From NCBI GenBank assembly GCA_965238045.1, contig CBDEGU010000005.1, positions 186,001 to 250,000 on the forward strand: a stretch of DNA of 64,000 bases. Direction: 5' to 3'. This document shows, piece by piece, positions 17,865 to 26,805 of the stretch (position 1 is its first letter; the number at the start of each line of letters is the position of its first letter). The DNA is from CBDEGU01 sp965238045. GTDB lineage: Bacteria; Acidobacteriota; Terriglobia; Bryobacterales; UBA6623. The position numbers and the translations under genes are program-made. The notes beneath the pieces were generated by a model. That model searched no databases, was not told where the DNA came from, and was given only the letters and a program-made list of their open reading frames with translations.

Positions 17865-19684
17865 CACTCGCTCCACTGCTCCACCGACTGCAACTTCGAC
17901 AAACGCCGGTAGAGCGGACAGGTCTCCAGCAGTTCGTCATGCTTGCCCGTATCGATGATCTCTCCATTCTCCATCACTGCGATCTTGTCCGCATTGCGGA
18001 TGGTTGAAAGCCTGTGGGCGCTCACGATGACGGTACGGCCTTCGATGAGATTGGCCATCGCCCGCTGTACGAGCATTTCAGCTTCGCTGTCGAGATGCGA
18101 GGTGGCCTCGTCGAGGATCAGAATCGGCGCGTCTTTGAGCAGCGCCCGGGCGATGGCGATACGCTGCCGCTGCCCGCCGCTGAGCCGCTGCCCGCGCTCG
18201 CCCAGGTGCGTGTCATAGCCCTCGGGCAGTGCCTCGATAAACGAATCCGCGATCGCCATGCGGGCGGCGTTGACGATCGCTTGCCGCGGAATATCGGGGC
18301 GGCCATAGGCGATGTTGTTCGCGACGGTGTCGTCGAAGAGAAACGTTTCTTGGGTCACCAGGGCGATTTGGGCTCGCAGCGAGCGCAGAGTCACCGAGCG
18401 AATGTCCTGGCCATCGATCAGAATCCGTCCTTCAGCGGGATCAAAGAACCGCGGCAGCAGATTCATCAAGGTGCTCTTGCCCGCCCCGCTCGGACCCACG
18501 ATGGCCACCACTTCGCCCGCCGTGACGCGCAAGTGAATTCCCCGCAAGGTGTCGTGCTCCGCCGATTCTGGATAGCGAAAGGCGACCCCCTCGAACTCGA
18601 TGGCTCTCGAAAACCGCGGTATCTGGCGAGCGCCGGCCGCTTCTTTAACGTCGTGCGGATGGTCGGCGTACTCCATCACGCGCTGCCCGGCGCCGAAGGC
18701 CTGCTGAAAGATGTTGTAGATGCCGCCCATGCGCTTGACCGGCTGATAGAGCATCAGCAGCGCGATGATAAACGTGGTGAAATGCCCGGACGTCATCTGC
18801 CCGGCCAGGATCTGTTGGCGAGCGTAGCTCAGCAAAGCGATGATCGTCACCGCCGCGAACAGCTCAATCAGCGGCGGTGCGATGCCCTGTTGTTTGACGT
18901 AGCGCAAACTGTTGCGGAAGACCCGCTGCGCGGCCTCTCCGAAACGACGGATCTCGAACTCCTCCATGCCGAAGGCCTTGACGATTCGGTTCCCCGCGAT
19001 CGTTTCTTCAAGAACTTGGGTCATCTCGGCCAAGTTGTCTTGTGCGTGCCGCGAGATCTTTCGGATGGAACGGCCGATCTTTACCGTCGGCGCCAGCACC
19101 AAGGGCAGCACCGTCAAACTCACCACGGCTAGTTCCCAGTCGGTCTGGATCAGCACCCATAGCAGCGCGAAGATGATGAAACTCTGCCGCAAAAGGTCGG
19201 CCAGAATGTGCGACATCGCGACCTGAATTTTTTCGATATCGTTGACCAGCGCCGAAATCAATCTGCCGGTATGTTGCTTTTGAAAGAACGCTGGCGACTG
19301 GTTCAAGACCACGCCGTAGACCTCGTTGCGCAGATCTCTGACCGCCGCCAGCCCGGCATAGTTGACCAGATAGTTGCCGAGAAAGTTGCAGAGCCCCTTG
19401 ATCAGGAAAACGCCGAAGATGCCCGCGGCGACGAGCGTCCACAAGTTCTCCGATGATATCGGGAGCACATCCTCGAGGTGGATCGTCTTACCAAGCAGCG
19501 GAATCGTGTAGAGCGCGGTCGGCGCTTGGGGCGCGTTCGGGCTCAAAACGCGGTCGAATACCGGCTCGGCGAGAATCGCAATCAGCCCGTAGCAGGCTCC
19601 GACCACCGCCATCAGCAGGATCGAAACCATCAGATACGCGCTATAGGGCCGCGCGAAACGGAGCAGATAGAGCGCTTCTTTCAT
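17864..19684 (-). CDS. msbA: MsbA-type lipid exporter ABC transporter
   Basis: A 606-residue half-transporter with six membrane segments in residues 1-340 and a C-terminal ATPase. Walker A is GPSGAGKSTL, the signature is LSGGQRQRIAIARALL, and Walker B is ILILDEATSHLD. MsbA flips lipid A or related lipids across the inner membrane. The gene overlaps a family-9 glycosyltransferase gene upstream (ATGA), supporting a role in lipopolysaccharide build-up. Other multidrug-type exporters share the fold, so lipid A export rests on context. Confidence 0.88.
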   Translation of the reverse strand: MKEALYLLRFARPYSAYLMVSILLMAVVGACYGLIAILAEPVFDRVLSPNAPQAPTALYTIPLLGKTIHLEDVLPISSENLWTLVAAGIFGVFLIKGLCNFLGNYLVNYAGLAAVRDLRNEVYGVVLNQSPAFFQKQHTGRLISALVNDIEKIQVAMSHILADLLRQSFIIFALLWVLIQTDWELAVVSLTVLPLVLAPTVKIGRSIRKISRHAQDNLAEMTQVLEETIAGNRIVKAFGMEEFEIRRFGEAAQRVFRNSLRYVKQQGIAPPLIELFAAVTIIALLSYARQQILAGQMTSGHFTTFIIALLMLYQPVKRMGGIYNIFQQAFGAGQRVMEYADHPHDVKEAAGARQIPRFSRAIEFEGVAFRYPESAEHDTLRGIHLRVTAGEVVAIVGPSGAGKSTLMNLLPRFFDPAEGRILIDGQDIRSVTLRSLRAQIALVTQETFLFDDTVANNIAYGRPDIPRQAIVNAARMAIADSFIEALPEGYDTHLGERGQRLSGGQRQRIAIARALLKDAPILILDEATSHLDSEAEMLVQRAMANLIEGRTVIVSAHRLSTIRNADKIAVMENGEIIDTGKHDELLETCPLYRRLSKLQSVEQWSE

Positions 19685-20730
19685 TCCGGTCTGGATTCCC
19701 GAGCCGCGCCACCGCTCTCCCGCGCCTGGCTCAGCAGTTTGTCGATGGCCTCTGTGACGGGAGCGGCATCCACTGACAGGATACAGCGCGGCTCATCGAA
19801 CGCGCGGCAGCCGTCCCCGGCGCAGGGCTTGCAGTCCCAATCGGTTTCGATCACCACATGCGGCGTACGCCATGGACCCCAGACCCGGGAATCCGACGAA
19901 CCGAAGATCAGCACCGAAGGTACGCCGAACGCCGCCGCAACGTGCGCCGGGCCCGAATCATTGCCCACAAACAGATTTGCCCCGGCAAGCAATGATTTTA
20001 GCTTTCCCGGGCCGAGCCCGCGCAGCCTGCTCAGGCCCGGCAACTCGTCGAGGATGCCGTCCTCGCCCGGACCCGCGATCGCGACCGGCTCAAGTCCCCA
20101 GGCCGAGCGGATATGCTCGGCGGCTTCGAGGAAGCGCGCGGCGGGCCACTGTTTGGTCGAGTAAGCCGCGCTGACGTGCAACACGGCATAGGGATCCTTG
20201 CGCGGAGATGCCGCGGCGGCAAGACAGGCGCGCGGAATCGGAGCCTCCGGCACGCCAAGGTGAAACATCGCCGAGGCATGATGCTCGGCCGTGTGTACGC
20301 CATCGCTGTCCGGCCGGCCGAGAATTTGCTGCGCCCGCGGGATCTTGACGTTGTAGACAAAACTGGCGGTGAAGTGGCCGTAGCCTGCCCGCAGCCGCGC
20401 CCCCGACAGCGCCGTCCACCAGGCGCTGGCCGAACCGCCGTGCAGATTGAGGCACAGCGCGGGCCGCTCGGCGCGGATTTCTCCCAGCATCTTGATACGC
20501 CCTCCCAATCCCCGCCGCCGCTCGAAGTAGAGGATGCGCGACACCTCGCGGTTGCCTTCCAGCAATCCCGCCAATGTCCGGTCGAGAACGACGACCAGGC
20601 GCAGATCCGGGCGATGCTCTTTGAGCAGTGCCAGGGCGGGCGTCATCAGCACGGTATCGCCCAGCGAACGCAAGCGAAGGATCACGACGGTTGCGCCTCG
20701 CGATAGCTTGGATAGGCTGCCGGCCGGCAT
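19681..20730 (-). CDS. Glycosyltransferase family 9, heptosyltransferase-like
   Basis: About 349 residues from the ATG at 20730; a GTG 24 bp further upstream is possible. The N-terminus ILRLRSLGDTVLMTPALALL and the C-terminal GNDSGPAHVAAAFGVPSVLI are typical of ADP-heptose:LPS heptosyltransferases (WaaC/WaaF/WaaQ). They add heptose to the LPS inner core on the cytoplasmic side. The four-base overlap with the MsbA-type gene fits core assembly followed by export. The acceptor is not certain. Confidence 0.87.
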   Translation of the reverse strand: MPAGSLSKLSRGATVVILRLRSLGDTVLMTPALALLKEHRPDLRLVVVLDRTLAGLLEGNREVSRILYFERRRGLGGRIKMLGEIRAERPALCLNLHGGSASAWWTALSGARLRAGYGHFTASFVYNVKIPRAQQILGRPDSDGVHTAEHHASAMFHLGVPEAPIPRACLAAAASPRKDPYAVLHVSAAYSTKQWPAARFLEAAEHIRSAWGLEPVAIAGPGEDGILDELPGLSRLRGLGPGKLKSLLAGANLFVGNDSGPAHVAAAFGVPSVLIFGSSDSRVWGPWRTPHVVIETDWDCKPCAGDGCRAFDEPRCILSVDAAPVTEAIDKLLSQARESGGAARESRPE

Positions 20731-20803
20731 GGGGAGACTCGATCCAACGGCCACCTTCCGCCGCCCCTGGCGGAACACGCCCAGTGCTTGATCAGCGGCC
20801 GGC

Positions 20804-20829
20804 GTCAGGTGGTGAGAAATGCGGCCTAG
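20804..20829 (-). repeat. Right-end fragment of the CTAG-flanked palindromic element
   Basis: GTCAGGTGGTGAGAAATGCG followed by GCCTAG matches the right end of the full copies at 33565-33748 and 47520-47702. The CTAG contains the TAG stop codon of the KDPG aldolase gene (20828-20826). Confidence 0.7.
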
Positions 20830-21473
20830 ACTCTCGCCTGGGCCACGGCCTCTAGGAACTCCCGCGTCGTCTCTTCGATCTGCTGGTAGTCGCCCGCGGC
20901 CAGCGCCTCGCCGCTTACCAGCGTCGAACCAACGGCGACCGCGCTTGCCCCGGCGGCAAAAAAGTCCCCCACGTTCGCAAGACTCACTCCACCGGTCGGG
21001 ACCATGTGGATATGCGGCAGCGGCGCCTTCAGGGCCTTGATATAACTCGGCCCGCCGAGATTGCCCGCCGGGAAGATCTTGACCATATCGGCGCCCGCCT
21101 CCCAAGCCGTAACAATTTCAGTGGGCGTCAGCGCGCCGGGCATCACGGGCTTGGAATAGCGGCGGCACATCTCGACCGTCTTGACGTTCAGCGAAGGCGT
21201 GACGAAAAACTCCGCGCCCGCCAGCATGCACTCGCGGGCGGTCTCCGGATCCAGCACCGTTCCGGCTCCCAAGGTCAGTTGATCGCCAAACTCATCGGCG
21301 ACCTCTTCGAGAACGCCTATCGCGCCGGGAACCGTCATCGTGATCTCTAGCGCCCGGATGCCGCCGCGATAGATTGCCTTCGCCGCCCGCAGGGCCTCGT
21401 CCGGCGAATCGGCCCGGATGATCGCCACGATACCGACATCAAGAATCGAGGCCAATGTCTGTTCTTTTGCCAT
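20826..21473 (-). CDS. eda: KDPG aldolase (2-dehydro-3-deoxy-phosphogluconate aldolase)
   Basis: A 215-residue class I aldolase that splits 2-keto-3-deoxy-6-phosphogluconate to pyruvate and glyceraldehyde-3-phosphate, or its galactose analogue. The Schiff-base lysine is in ADMVKIFPAGNLGG; other marks are RALEITMTVPGA with the catalytic Glu, LGAGTVLDPETA and MVPTGGVSL. It heads the minus-strand run and is divergent from iolB. Its stop codon lies inside a fragment of a repeated element. Confidence 0.93.
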   Translation of the reverse strand: MAKEQTLASILDVGIVAIIRADSPDEALRAAKAIYRGGIRALEITMTVPGAIGVLEEVADEFGDQLTLGAGTVLDPETARECMLAGAEFFVTPSLNVKTVEMCRRYSKPVMPGALTPTEIVTAWEAGADMVKIFPAGNLGGPSYIKALKAPLPHIHMVPTGGVSLANVGDFFAAGASAVAVGSTLVSGEALAAGDYQQIEETTREFLEAVAQARV

Positions 21474-21583
21474 AATGAAAAGCGAGCCGAGAGTGCTGCT
21501 TCCGTCGTGCTTTCGAGACGGCCGGCGAAAGCGAACCAGCCGCGCGCGCCCCCTACAACGATATCAGAATTCCAGAGGAAGCC

Positions 21584-22399
21584 ATGAGTTTTCACACGAA
21601 GTGTCCCATCGACGGACCCGGCCTCTACCCCATCGTCAAGCGCGGAGAGGATCTAAAGTATCTCTCGTTTCAGATCGTGGAACTGGGCGGATCCTTGCGC
21701 GAGATCAGCCTCGAGAGTGGCGAGGAAGAGCTGGCGGTCGATTTCTACTCCGGCCCTGTGCGGGCCGAGGTGCGTTCCCCCGCCGGAGACCTTACCGCCG
21801 AGACACGGCCGAGGAGTTCGATTAAGGAGCCCGGAGAAATGCTCTACGTTCCGGCCGATTCGACTCTCAAGCTGACGCTGCTCGACGGCTCGGCCCGCGT
21901 CAGTCTCGCCGGAGCCGAGGGCAAAACCGGCATCGCGCCCCAGCTCATCACCCGCGAGCAAGTCGATACCAAACCCGTCGGCCGCGACAACTGGCATCGC
22001 ACGCTGCACACCTACATCGCCGGCAACATCGGCGCGCGCCATCTCATCGCCGGAGAGACCGTCAACGATCCGGGAAGCTGGTCAAGCTGCCCGCCCCACA
22101 AGCACGACATCAACAACCCTCCGGCCGAAGTGCCGATGGAGGAAGTCTACTTCTTCCAGCTCGACCCCAAGGAGGGTTTCGGATTCATGAGGATCTACAC
22201 CGATCCGGCCGACCCCGAGCCGTTCGATTACTCCTACGCGGTCGAGGACGGCGACACGGTCATCATCCCCCGCGGCTATCATCCCGTCGTCGCCTTCCCG
22301 GGCTACTCGCTCAACTACACCTGGATTCTCGCCGGTGAGGGCCGCACCTATGGCGCCTGGGCCGACGATCCGAAATACGCCTGGATCAAACAGGCTTAG
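21584..22399 (+). CDS. iolB: 5-deoxy-glucuronate isomerase
   Basis: A 271-residue double-cupin enzyme that converts 5-deoxy-glucuronate to 2-deoxy-5-keto-gluconate in myo-inositol breakdown. The metal site is in SSCPPHKHDINNPP with the following MEEVYFFQLDPKEGFG, and a later HPVVAFPGYSLNYTWILAG. No other iol gene is in the window, though exported Gfo/Idh/MocA and isomerase-like enzymes upstream and a sugar ABC permease at the right edge are compatible with polyol use. Confidence 0.93.
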   Translation: MSFHTKCPIDGPGLYPIVKRGEDLKYLSFQIVELGGSLREISLESGEEELAVDFYSGPVRAEVRSPAGDLTAETRPRSSIKEPGEMLYVPADSTLKLTLLDGSARVSLAGAEGKTGIAPQLITREQVDTKPVGRDNWHRTLHTYIAGNIGARHLIAGETVNDPGSWSSCPPHKHDINNPPAEVPMEEVYFFQLDPKEGFGFMRIYTDPADPEPFDYSYAVEDGDTVIIPRGYHPVVAFPGYSLNYTWILAGEGRTYGAWADDPKYAWIKQA

Positions 22400-22462
22400 C
22401 CTGCGGGGGCGCGCTGGCCGGGACACGATGTTCCGGTTGATTTCGCGTTCTGCTCCCGGATT

Positions 22463-23611
22463 CTATCGCGGCGATGTCTTGCGGCGAAGCTCCTCCGGGA
22501 CCCGGGTTCGGTCGTGGGCTTCGAGACGAACCTTCCACTCCAGCGGCACGGTCTCGGGGAGATAACATACCTTGTCGTCACAAGCCTGATAGCGGAACGA
22601 ACCCTTGATGACGAGTTCGCCTTGCTCGTTTTCGAGATGCTGGAGGTCCTCGGGTTTGGCCGCGAAGCGTACCTCGGCCACCAGCCGGAACGAACCCTCA
22701 TAGACCGGCACGATCTCTTGAATGGCCGGCAAATGCAGCAACCGCGCCTCGGGATACTTAGGCGGATAAAACGTCAGCGCGTCATCGGGTTCGAAGCTCC
22801 ACCGAATGGAGTGGTAGCCTTCGACTCCCGGCGCGTAAACATGCATTTTCGGATTCAACTCGACATCGGTCACCAGAGCGATCCGGTTGCCTCCGCGAAC
22901 GATCTCGTCGCTGGCCGAGGTGAGCAGCCGCAGATGCCTGGTTCGCTTCTCGGTGCGTACTCCTTGCGAGCCCCCTAATTTACGCGTCAGAACATTGCCC
23001 GCCGTATAACGCTCCGAATACGCTTCCTCGAAGAATTTCGCCTTCACGACGCCGTCCTTGCCGATGAGGTATTGCCCGGGGTTGGGGATTCCGAAGAAAG
23101 GATGCTTGGAAGGGATCGTTTTGTTGAGGATGCCGAAGGCGCGAATCACTTCCGAGTCTGGATCCGACAGCAGCGGATAAGTGATACCGGCGCGATCAGC
23201 GAAATGTTTCAGAACTTCGACCGAATCATAGGTCAGTGCCGCCATCTTGACGCCCTTGGCCTCGAACGCTGCTTTCTGCCGCTGGAATTGAACCAGATGG
23301 CCCTTGCAGAATCCGCACCAATCAGCCGATCGAGTAAAGAGCAGCAGCAGACCGTTCGGTCCGCTGAGGGATTGGAACGTCTGGCGCCTGCCGTCCTGAT
23401 CGGTGGCCTCGAAAGAAGGAATTTCCGTTCCGACTTCCGGCCCCGTATTGAGCTTCGGCCGGGGCGGTTCCGTGGCGCTGGCGCCCGCGGCCCCCAAACC
23501 GAGAAGCACCGAGTTGAGAAGCGCCGAACCGAGAAGCACCGAACTCGAACGCAACAGTGCCGGCAAGAAAAGAAAGAAAAAACCTCGCCGGGCGGGCTTG
23601 TGGATCGTCAC
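22463..23611 (-). CDS. Exported redoxin fused to a DsbD N-terminal-like domain
   Basis: A 382-residue exported protein. A signal peptide (up to about residue 46) leads to an AhpC/TSA-type redoxin domain (about 60-210) with SADWCGFCKGHL as its active site. Residues about 215-370 match the DsbD alpha / 'disulfide corrector' immunoglobulin-like domain, including CDDKVCYLPE near the end, which is the cysteine pair that passes electrons onward in DsbD. Having donor and acceptor in one chain suggests a self-contained periplasmic thiol relay. Its signal peptide coding region contains a short imperfect duplication (VLLGSALLNSVLLG). Confidence 0.85.
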   Translation of the reverse strand: MTIHKPARRGFFFLFLPALLRSSSVLLGSALLNSVLLGLGAAGASATEPPRPKLNTGPEVGTEIPSFEATDQDGRRQTFQSLSGPNGLLLLFTRSADWCGFCKGHLVQFQRQKAAFEAKGVKMAALTYDSVEVLKHFADRAGITYPLLSDPDSEVIRAFGILNKTIPSKHPFFGIPNPGQYLIGKDGVVKAKFFEEAYSERYTAGNVLTRKLGGSQGVRTEKRTRHLRLLTSASDEIVRGGNRIALVTDVELNPKMHVYAPGVEGYHSIRWSFEPDDALTFYPPKYPEARLLHLPAIQEIVPVYEGSFRLVAEVRFAAKPEDLQHLENEQGELVIKGSFRYQACDDKVCYLPETVPLEWKVRLEAHDRTRVPEELRRKTSPR

Positions 23612-23648
23612 GGACTCATTGTATCCTGCAACTGGCGGAGGTGCCTGG

Positions 23649-23687
23649 GCCGAGTCGCCCGGTGCCGAGTCGCCCAGTGCCGAGTCG
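23649..23687. repeat. Short 15-bp tandem repeat
   Basis: GCCGAGTCGCCCGGT and near-identical copies follow each other, about 2.6 units, upstream of the redoxin gene. Confidence 0.7.
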
Positions 23688-23902
23688 TGGCGCGGGCCCC
23701 GGGGGGCTGGCTCTCGTCCCGGCGCCCGGTGTCCTCAGCACCTCGCCCGCCGCGCGAAATCCGGTCCAGTACAGAATATGGTCTAGACGAACTAGGACGT
23801 GCCGATATAATAGTTTTAGGCCCGTTGGCTGACCAAGCCGTTCTGGTGGCGCGGTGGCCCGGCCCAGACCTGCTTGAGTAGAAGTCGCGGGCGGAGAGTC
23901 AG

Positions 23903-24136
23903 ATGAAGAAGAACGACCGACGGAAGCCCATCCTGGAACAACCGGTCATCGACCGCCGGCTCATGAGGTCCGCCAAGGAGATGGTCTTCAAACCCCAACC
24001 TCCGAAAACTTTTGCCTGCTCGGTCTGTGGCACCGCCGGGGCCACCGAGCAGTCCGATGGGCTATGCTGGGTCTGCCTGCGGCTAAAAGTCAGCGCCTGG
24101 CACGACGTCGAGCATCAGGCACCCATGACAGAATAG
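23903..24136 (+). CDS. Small zinc-ribbon-like protein of unknown function
   Basis: A 77-residue protein with a GGAG site upstream of the ATG. It has one probable zinc knuckle: CSVC then 13 residues then CWVC. The N-terminus is basic (MKKNDRRKP) and there is no signal peptide. A TATAAT at 23806-23811 could be its -10 box. The sulfate operon starts about 200 bp downstream with its own promoter. I do not recognise the family; DNA, RNA or protein binding are all open. Confidence 0.6.
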   Translation: MKKNDRRKPILEQPVIDRRLMRSAKEMVFKPQPPKTFACSVCGTAGATEQSDGLCWVCLRLKVSAWHDVEHQAPMTE

Positions 24137-24242
24137 TCATAGGTCTTTGTTTTTCAACGTTTTTCAAGTAGATCCTCCGTTGTTCTTGCGCGTCTTCCTC
24201 CCCGTTCGTACCGTCGATTTCATCGAGTGCTTTGGTGGGGAC

Positions 24243-24272
24243 TTGCCCAACCTGCACTGTATCTGCTATAAT
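24243..24272 (+). promoter_or_regulatory. Sigma-70-type promoter of the sulfate operon
   Basis: TTGCCC at 24243-24248 and a perfect TATAAT at 24267-24272 are 18 bp apart, upstream of sat. Confidence 0.7.
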
Positions 24273-24278
24273 CCCTAG

Positions 24279-24295
24279 TATTCCGATAGGAAATA
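24279..24295. promoter_or_regulatory. Palindrome at the start site, possible repressor operator
   Basis: TATTCC GATA GGAAATA overlaps the expected transcription start of the sat operon. A repressor of the Rrf2 type (CymR, IscR relatives) that responds to sulfur status would be a reasonable guess, but no such regulator gene is in the window. Confidence 0.45.
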
Positions 24296-24357
24296 AGGTG
24301 ATTGTGTTTGTGGCAGAGTAGTACCAGCACTCATCTTGACCTACCGTGGAGACGAAT

Positions 24358-25422
24358 TTGCCAGTCATAAGAGCTAGTTTCAAGCAGCTCAGCGACATCT
24401 ACCTGCTCGCTGAAGGCGGATATCAGCCCGTCAAAGGTTTTCTTTCGGAGAAGGAAGTCAGGGAGGTCGCCGAGACCATGCATCTGACTTCAGGCGAGCC
24501 CTGGAGCATCCCAATCATTTTCCCCGTTGATGACCAGGTCGCCGAATCGTTGCGGGGCGCTGAGAGCGTCCGGATCGAGGACGAGTCGGGCCCGGCGGCG
24601 GTTCTCCAGATTGAAGAAATCTTCAAGCTGGATAAAAGTCATTACGCCCGTCACATCTTCCGGACCGAGGACGCGGCTCATCCCGGCGTGGGGTGGCTGG
24701 CCGAAGCGGGCGATTACAGTATCGCCGGAAAGATTGAAGTGCATCCGGACTGGAAGTTTCAATTGCCCGGAGGTTTGCCGTTTTCGCCGCGCGAGGTGCG
24801 GGCGGCGGTTGAAGAGAAGGGCTGGAAGAAGGTCATCGGATTCCAGACGCGCAACCCGATTCATCGGGCGCATGAATTCGTAACCAAGATTGCTCTTGAG
24901 ACGGCCGACGGGCTGCTGATCCATCCGCTGCTTGGCGAGACCAAGCCCGACGATACGCCGGCGGAAGTGCGGCTGGCCTGCTACAACGCGCTGATCGACA
25001 ACTACTACTCGCCCGATCATACGCTGCTGGCCGGTTTTCCGGCCTGGATGCGCTATGCCGGTCCGCGCGAGGCGGTTTATCACGCCCAGGTTCGCAAGAA
25101 CTATGGCGTGACGCATTTCATCGTGGGGCGGGATCATGCCGGTGTCGGCAACTACTATGGTCCGTTCGACGCGCAAGCGATCTTCTCCGAGTTTCAGCCC
25201 GGGGAGCTCGGCATTGAGGCCATCTTCTTTGACTTCGTGCATTTCTGCAAGGCCTGCGGCGGCATGACGTCTCCCAAAACTTGCCCGCACGGCAAAGAGC
25301 ATCAAGTATTTCTAAGCGGCACGGCCGTGCGCGCCATGCTGGCGGAAGGCAAACTGCCGCCCGAGGAATTCACCCGCCCCGAGGTTGCCAAGATTCTGCT
25401 GGAGGCCGCGACGAAGTCATGA
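24358..25422 (+). CDS. sat: Sulfate adenylyltransferase
   Basis: Activates sulfate with ATP to adenosine 5'-phosphosulfate (APS). About 354 residues. I prefer the TTG at 24358, which has GGAG at the right distance; a GTG at 24346 is the alternative. Active-site motifs are QTRNPIHRAHE (QxRN and HxxH) and GRDHAGVGNYYG. Near the C-terminus CKACGGMTSPKTCPHGKEH may bind zinc, as in some bacterial and archaeal homologues. It is the first gene of a four-gene operon and overlaps cysH by ATGA. Confidence 0.96.
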   Translation: MPVIRASFKQLSDIYLLAEGGYQPVKGFLSEKEVREVAETMHLTSGEPWSIPIIFPVDDQVAESLRGAESVRIEDESGPAAVLQIEEIFKLDKSHYARHIFRTEDAAHPGVGWLAEAGDYSIAGKIEVHPDWKFQLPGGLPFSPREVRAAVEEKGWKKVIGFQTRNPIHRAHEFVTKIALETADGLLIHPLLGETKPDDTPAEVRLACYNALIDNYYSPDHTLLAGFPAWMRYAGPREAVYHAQVRKNYGVTHFIVGRDHAGVGNYYGPFDAQAIFSEFQPGELGIEAIFFDFVHFCKACGGMTSPKTCPHGKEHQVFLSGTAVRAMLAEGKLPPEEFTRPEVAKILLEAATKS

Positions 25423-26222
25423 CGACGGCCACCCAGCCGCCTGCCACTCGGCCGCTTTCCACTCCGCCGCCTGCCGATCTCCCGGGCGAGGGCGCAACCG
25501 CCGAGCAAGTGCTCGAATGGGGCATCGCCTCCTTTGGGGACCGCCTGGGCATCTGCACCAGCTTTCAAGCCTCCGGCATGGTCATTATCGATATCGCCGC
25601 CCGCATCACCAAGGGCAAGGTCCGCGTTTTCACGATCAACACGGGCCGGCTTCCAGAAGAGACTTTCGATTTGATCGGCCGCGTTCGGCGGCGTTACGGT
25701 ATTGAGATCGAAATGGTCTTGCCCGATCCGTCTGAAATTGGAAAGATGGTTTCCACCCACGGTCCCAATCTCTTTCGAGAATCGGTGGCCAAACGCCGCA
25801 TGTGCTGCGAATTGCGCAAGGTCCGGCCGCTGAAGCGCAAGCTATCCGAGTTCGATGCCTGGGTAACCGGCGTGCGCCAAGGCCAGTCGGAAACGCGCCG
25901 GCAAGTCCCGCTGGTTGAGCCCGACCCTCTGCATCAGGGCGTCTTCAAGTTGTGCCCGCTGGCCGAGTGGAGCGATCAGCAAGTGTGGGACTACATCCGG
26001 AAGCATGACGTGCCCTATCATGAGCTTTACGGTCGCGGGTACACGAGCATCGGGTGCGCGCCCTGTTCCCGTCCCGCGATTGAGGGCGAGCACAGCCGCG
26101 CCGGGCGCTGGTGGTGGGAAGGCGACGCACAGAAGGAATGCGGCCTGCATGCCTCGCCCAGCGGCGAGTTGCGGCGCGAATTCGATGTATTGCTGGAAGA
26201 CCTGCTTGACCGCTCGGCCTGA
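25419..26222 (+). CDS. cysH: APS reductase (assimilatory, 4Fe-4S type)
   Basis: Reduces activated sulfate to sulfite with electrons from thioredoxin. The ATG at 25419 overlaps the sat stop. The 267-residue protein has a proline-rich N-terminus, the nucleotide-binding SFQASGMVIIDIA and FTINTGRLPEET, the cysteine pairs of the 4Fe-4S cluster (RRMCCELRK and GCAPCSRP), and the catalytic ECGLH at the C-terminus. The cluster cysteines mark it as using APS rather than PAPS. Its product sulfite would be reduced to sulfide by an enzyme not present here. Confidence 0.95.
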   Translation: MTTATQPPATRPLSTPPPADLPGEGATAEQVLEWGIASFGDRLGICTSFQASGMVIIDIAARITKGKVRVFTINTGRLPEETFDLIGRVRRRYGIEIEMVLPDPSEIGKMVSTHGPNLFRESVAKRRMCCELRKVRPLKRKLSEFDAWVTGVRQGQSETRRQVPLVEPDPLHQGVFKLCPLAEWSDQQVWDYIRKHDVPYHELYGRGYTSIGCAPCSRPAIEGEHSRAGRWWWEGDAQKECGLHASPSGELRREFDVLLEDLLDRSA

Positions 26223-26268
26223 CCTGTGATCTTTCGGCTTCTTCCAACGGCAACAACACGAAGAATCT

Positions 26269-26805
26269 ATGACTCAAAAGGGCTTTACTCTCTGGTTTAC
26301 GGGCCTCTCCGGCGCCGGCAAATCGACCGTCGCTGAAATTCTTCTGGTCCGCCTGTGCAAGCAACGAGCGAAAGTCGAGCTTCTCGACGGCGACGTGATC
26401 CGCACGAATCTCTCCAAGGGACTTGGCTTCAGCAAGGAGGATCGCGACACCAATATTCGGCGCATCGGCTTCGTTTGCGAAATGCTTTCGCGCAACGGCG
26501 TCATCGCCATCGCGGCCGCGATCTCTCCCTACCGGGCGATTCGCGCCGAGGTCGCCTCGAAGATTGAGCACTTCGTCGAAGTGCACGCTCATTGCCCGCT
26601 CGAAGTGCTGATTGACCGCGACGTCAAGGGTCTTTACAAGAAGGCCCTCGCTGGCGAGATCAAGGAATTCACCGGTGTGTCCGACCCCTATGAAGCGCCC
26701 GAAAACCCCGCCGTCGTCTTTGATTCCAGCAAGGACACTCCAGAGGAAAGCGCGGAAAAAGTTTGGGCTAAACTAGTGGAGTTGTCGCTGCTTTCTCCCG
26801 AATGA
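26269..26805 (+). CDS. cysC: Adenylylsulfate kinase
   Basis: Phosphorylates APS to PAPS. A 178-residue P-loop kinase: WFTGLSGAGKSTVAE, LLDGDVIRTNLSKGLGFSKEDRDTNIRRIGFV and FTGVSDPYEAPENP. As the neighbouring reductase looks APS-specific, the PAPS made here is more likely used by sulfotransferases. The stop overlaps the PHP phosphatase start (ATGA at 26802-26805). Confidence 0.96.
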   Translation: MTQKGFTLWFTGLSGAGKSTVAEILLVRLCKQRAKVELLDGDVIRTNLSKGLGFSKEDRDTNIRRIGFVCEMLSRNGVIAIAAAISPYRAIRAEVASKIEHFVEVHAHCPLEVLIDRDVKGLYKKALAGEIKEFTGVSDPYEAPENPAVVFDSSKDTPEESAEKVWAKLVELSLLSPE

